From Myrica gale (Eukaryota > Streptophyta > Magnoliopsida > Fagales > Myricaceae): 64,000 bases of DNA. The notes under the pieces were generated by a model. It saw only the letters and a list, made by a program, of their open reading frames with translations, was not told where the DNA came from and searched no databases. The stretch is from the NCBI GenBank assembly GCA_963930655.1, contig OZ005603.1, forward strand, positions 16,887,001-16,951,000. The letters run 5' to 3'. Positions 61,340 through 64,000 of the stretch are shown piece by piece (positions within the stretch are counted from its first letter, which is position 1; every line of letters begins with the position of its first letter). The position numbers and the translations under genes were made by a program.

Positions 61340-61535
61340 AGCTCGAGCGCCAGTCGAGCCCCAAGTTTCTGTCCGAATTTATCCTAGTCTCGCTCGAGCG
61401 GCTGTCGAGCGCTATGAATCTGTATAAAATCCCCCAAGCCCGCTCGAACACTGGTCGAGCGCTGGTCAAGTGGCACGACTCTGCCTGCTATTTTTCCTAA
61501 GGGTGCTCGAGCTTGCGTCGCACGCTGATCGAGCG
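61340..61535 (-). repeat. CTCGAGCG/GTCGAGCG palindrome cluster in LTR-J
   Basis: About eight GTCGAG or CTCGAG cores in some 200 bp (GCTCGAGCGCCAGTCGAG, CGCTCGAGCGGCTGTCGAG, GGTCGAGCGCTGGTC and similar), each next to CGCT or AGCG. It is a GC-rich island in AT-rich LTR sequence, comparable to 47474-47612 in LTR-C. Confidence 0.7.
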
Positions 61536-61830
61536 TGATGATACCTAAAACAGGTCACTAACAAATCCCTATTCCAACATAAAACCAAGACCATCCCTCC
61601 CTTAACATCAGCCCAAAACCATGGCATAATCCATTCCTCCATCACAGCAGCTTCACAACACAACAACTCTATCATTCAAGAAAATACATCAACGGAAGGA
61701 CACTAACAATAGATTTAGCCAAAGGAAGGATTTAACAACACATGCAAGAGGTCATTCGGTCAAGAGCTTTAAAGAAAAACTAAATCTTACCTTAGCTTCA
61801 ACTGGACACTAGAAGTGGTAAAAGAACACC

Positions 61831-64000
61831 TGTGAGACCCCGATTTTAGGTCTGTCAAGTTATTGCTTATGACCTCTTAAGTACATATTATTGCAAATGT
61901 ATGTATGATTAAATTAGTGATTTTTTTGATGTAAGTGTCGACACATCTAACTACATTCCGAAATTTTATCGGATTGAAATATGTGAGGTGGAATTCATGT
62001 GAAAAAGGGAAAAGAAAGGGGGAAGGGCAGTTTTGCCTTTTCCCTTCCCCCAAGCCCTTTACGTATAAGGCAACCCCCCCCCCATTCCCACAAATCATTT
62101 TGCCCTAGCTCACCCAAATAAGAAGAGAGAAGAAGAAGAAGAAAGAAGAAGAAGGAGAAGAAGAAAAGAAGAAGGAGAAAGGAAGAAGAGGAAGAAGAAG
62201 AGAAAGAAAGAGAGAGAAGGAGGTGAGGGATTTCAGCCATTCTTGGCCGACCAAGCCATCACCCATTTCTCTCATTTTCTCTCATTTCCTTTAATGGTTG
62301 TTGGTTGTGAAGTTTGTTTGGTTTCCTCCTTTTATGTGTTGTGTTCATGTGTGTTCTTTGAAGAAAATGTAGATCTAGTAAGCTTTAAAGAGTAGTATGG
62401 GTTGTATATGGAACCATGGGGAGTTATGGTTAGATCTGAGAAAAGAAAATATGTTCAAGAGAGAGAGAGGTTGCTTGTTGCACCCTAGGTGTTTGATAAA
62501 AAGCCCAAAAGAGGGCTGAAATCTATTTGAGCATGCACGGCCGAGTGGTTGTGGTATTGGGTGTTGTCTTTTCATATCTAAATGCCTTGAAGTTCAAAGG
62601 AGATTTGGGAATGAGTGTTGTTGCTGGAAAATAAGCTGAGGCTTTTAATTTAGAATCATGGGTGAAGTTGTTGCATGAAGAAGATTATATTACAAAGGGA
62701 GGAAACTTGTAGGAAAAAGGAAACTTCTTTGTTGCTGATTTCACCTATAGAGGATAGGCCCATTCTATATGAACTATTGTTGTTGAATTGGAAAACCCAT
62801 AACATTCATAAGAGTGGCCAGTTATGTTAAAGATCATAGAGAATTATAGAGGATGCTTGTTAGACAAGTTGCTGAAATTTAACCTCTGCAGATTTCAAGG
62901 CTCTTTGGGAGTGTATTCTGATGTAATTGTGCTTATCCCTTAATCTTAATAGGATCCTAGATTATAGGCCTAGGAAATAGGAAGATTTTAAGCCATACCT
63001 TGGGTGATTCCGATTATTATTGGGGGAGCTATGCGTTGTTCAAGGCCCGGACGTCAAGCTGCCAGCAGCCTTGCACGTCCGGAATATCAGCTCATTTCGA
63101 GCACCTTTTGAGTGATCATTTTAAGTCCAAATTTTACGAGGTTAGACTTGAATTTTAATTTTATAAAAGGAGAACATTTTAAGGTGAATTTCGTGTGATT
63201 TGGAGGTGTAATTCATAAGTTATGATATTTTGAAAATGGAGGGCCGAGCTGGAACAGCAATAGTGTGGTTGTAGGATTTTTGCTTAATATGAAGTGTTCA
63301 TGAAAATGTATAGCACATTCTGCTGTGGTGAATTTTACCCCCAATCTAGACCTATGAAAGATGAATATTTCAAGATAAATTTCATGTACCTTGGAGCCAT
63401 GGTTTTGAAGTTAGGAATTTTTAAGTTGGAGACGTCGGGCTGCCCGCTTGGAAGTCCTCAGCAGCTTGTATTTTCGGGTAAAGGTTTCAAGTGGCAAACG
63501 AACTCCAAATTAGTTAGAATTTTGATATGCTATGAAAATTAGTGTCAGGGTCAGTTAGAACTCAATTCTTATGGCTTTGGCAACCTTAAGAAAATACCTT
63601 GTGTTGTAAGATGACCAACTAGGAGTTAAGAATACGGACGATTTTGTATGATGAAGTGTGAGTAATTGATTGATTACTCTATACGTCTAGTGAGCCTTTG
63701 AATAACACTAGTATGATCCATTGTAGGTAACGTGATGTTCAACACTCAAGCAAGCGAAGGTAAGAGGAGCTTACGTTTGTAAGTGAAAATTGTAAGTGGA
63801 ACTTACGTCTGTAAGTGAAAACTTACTTGTTATGTAAACTGGAATGATACACAGCATGTTTTTATGAACAAGCATAACAGGTTTATAACCAAGCATGACA
63901 AGTTATTTCTCAACAAGCATGACATAGTATACGTATTTGCATGAAAGCATGAAACAAGTTTTTGTGCAAATGAAAACATGAAAGTTTTATGAGATCAAGT
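61831..64000 (+). mobile_element. LTR-K (partial) nested in LTR-J
   Basis: Starts TGTGAGACCCCG at 61831 after ACACC and runs off the window. Nearly identical at its start to LTR-Y and to reverse LTR-E. The GTGTCGACAC array is reduced to one palindrome (61937-61946). It has a GAAGAA-rich zone (62120-62225), the 36-bp hairpin (63047-63082), the micro-exon-like block (63727-63759) and the first complementary arm at 63839-63851; the partner arm would lie outside. Confidence 0.88.

Larger units (their letters stand above)
59777..64000 (-). mobile_element. LTR-J, incomplete at right edge, interrupted by LTR-K
   Basis: Starts TGTCACGCCCCG at 59777 after ATCTA (59772-59776), inside the CACTA transposase. 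Its own sequence runs to 61830 and would resume beyond the window after LTR-K. Subfamily signature CGCTATCCCGTAGGGCCAATG groups it with X and A. Arms at 60083-60095 and 60711-60723 are partly diverged; the micro-exon-like block is near 60760-60805. Whether it is a solo LTR or part of an element cannot be seen here. Confidence 0.85.

Overview
This 64 kb window is nuclear DNA of a flowering plant, probably a eudicot, from a heterochromatic, transposon-packed region. The evidence is AT-rich noncoding sequence, a chromodomain Ty3/gypsy polyprotein, a CACTA (En/Spm) transposase remnant, and retrotransposon LTRs bounded by 5-bp target duplications. I cannot name the species. I see no intact host gene, tRNA, rRNA or CRISPR. 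Almost every short open frame is a chance reading of LTR sequence, and the same frames recur because the LTRs recur.

Nearly the whole window is one nest of very long LTRs (about 3.0-5.0 kb) from one Ty3/gypsy family, which the chromodomain and polyprotein suggest is a Tekay/Del-type chromovirus. LTRs read TGTGAGACCCCG...CGGGGCGTGACA on the plus strand or the reverse complement on the minus strand. I label them P, X, Y and A to K. Left to right: LTR-P (1-1054) and a gag remnant with LTR-X (to 5422); a possible Ty1/copia LTR remnant split by solo LTR-Y (5974-8974); then a CACTA transposon whose left piece (9596-9772) and transposase-bearing body (57480-59776) are separated by about 47.7 kb. Inside the CACTA lies solo LTR-A (9773-57479). 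Inside A lie solo LTR-B (12800-16841) and LTR-C (17165-57260). Inside C lie LTR-D (18579-22561), a gag-pol element with its right-hand LTR-D' (23686-46357) carrying solo LTRs E, F and G, and LTR-H (48225-56321) carrying LTR-I. LTR-J and nested LTR-K interrupt the CACTA body and run off the right edge. Matching target duplications support most of these joins.

The only sizeable coding sequence is the minus-strand gag-pol of element D (gag 32.0-33.1 kb, pol 28.6-31.9 kb, tRNA-iMet primer site at 33265-33279). It is broken in several places. Beyond pol it has an additional open frame with acidic EEDP-type repeats, which LTR-E splits. A 1.1 kb piece of LTR-C occurs twice, beside LTR-D and beside LTR-D', which points to an unequal exchange or an assembly join at 23685/23686.

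The most interesting signal is inside the LTRs. Every complete LTR carries the same leader architecture: a purine-rich stretch ending in a 5' splice-like AAGGTAAG; a 33-42 nt block bounded by TTGTAG|G and AAG|GTAAG; and then a domain of about 0.65-0.75 kb, once nested insertions are removed, whose two ends are complementary (CTGGAATGAYACA with TGTRTCATTCCAG). The complementarity holds across subfamilies through paired changes. Inside the domain are serial hairpins whose stems are kept while their loops vary. Upstream, different subfamilies carry different arrays of short cis-motifs: paired GTGTCGACAC palindromes 21 bp apart, TGGGCY, GATAAG or CTCGAG. I regard this structured leader as the best candidate for an undescribed system here.
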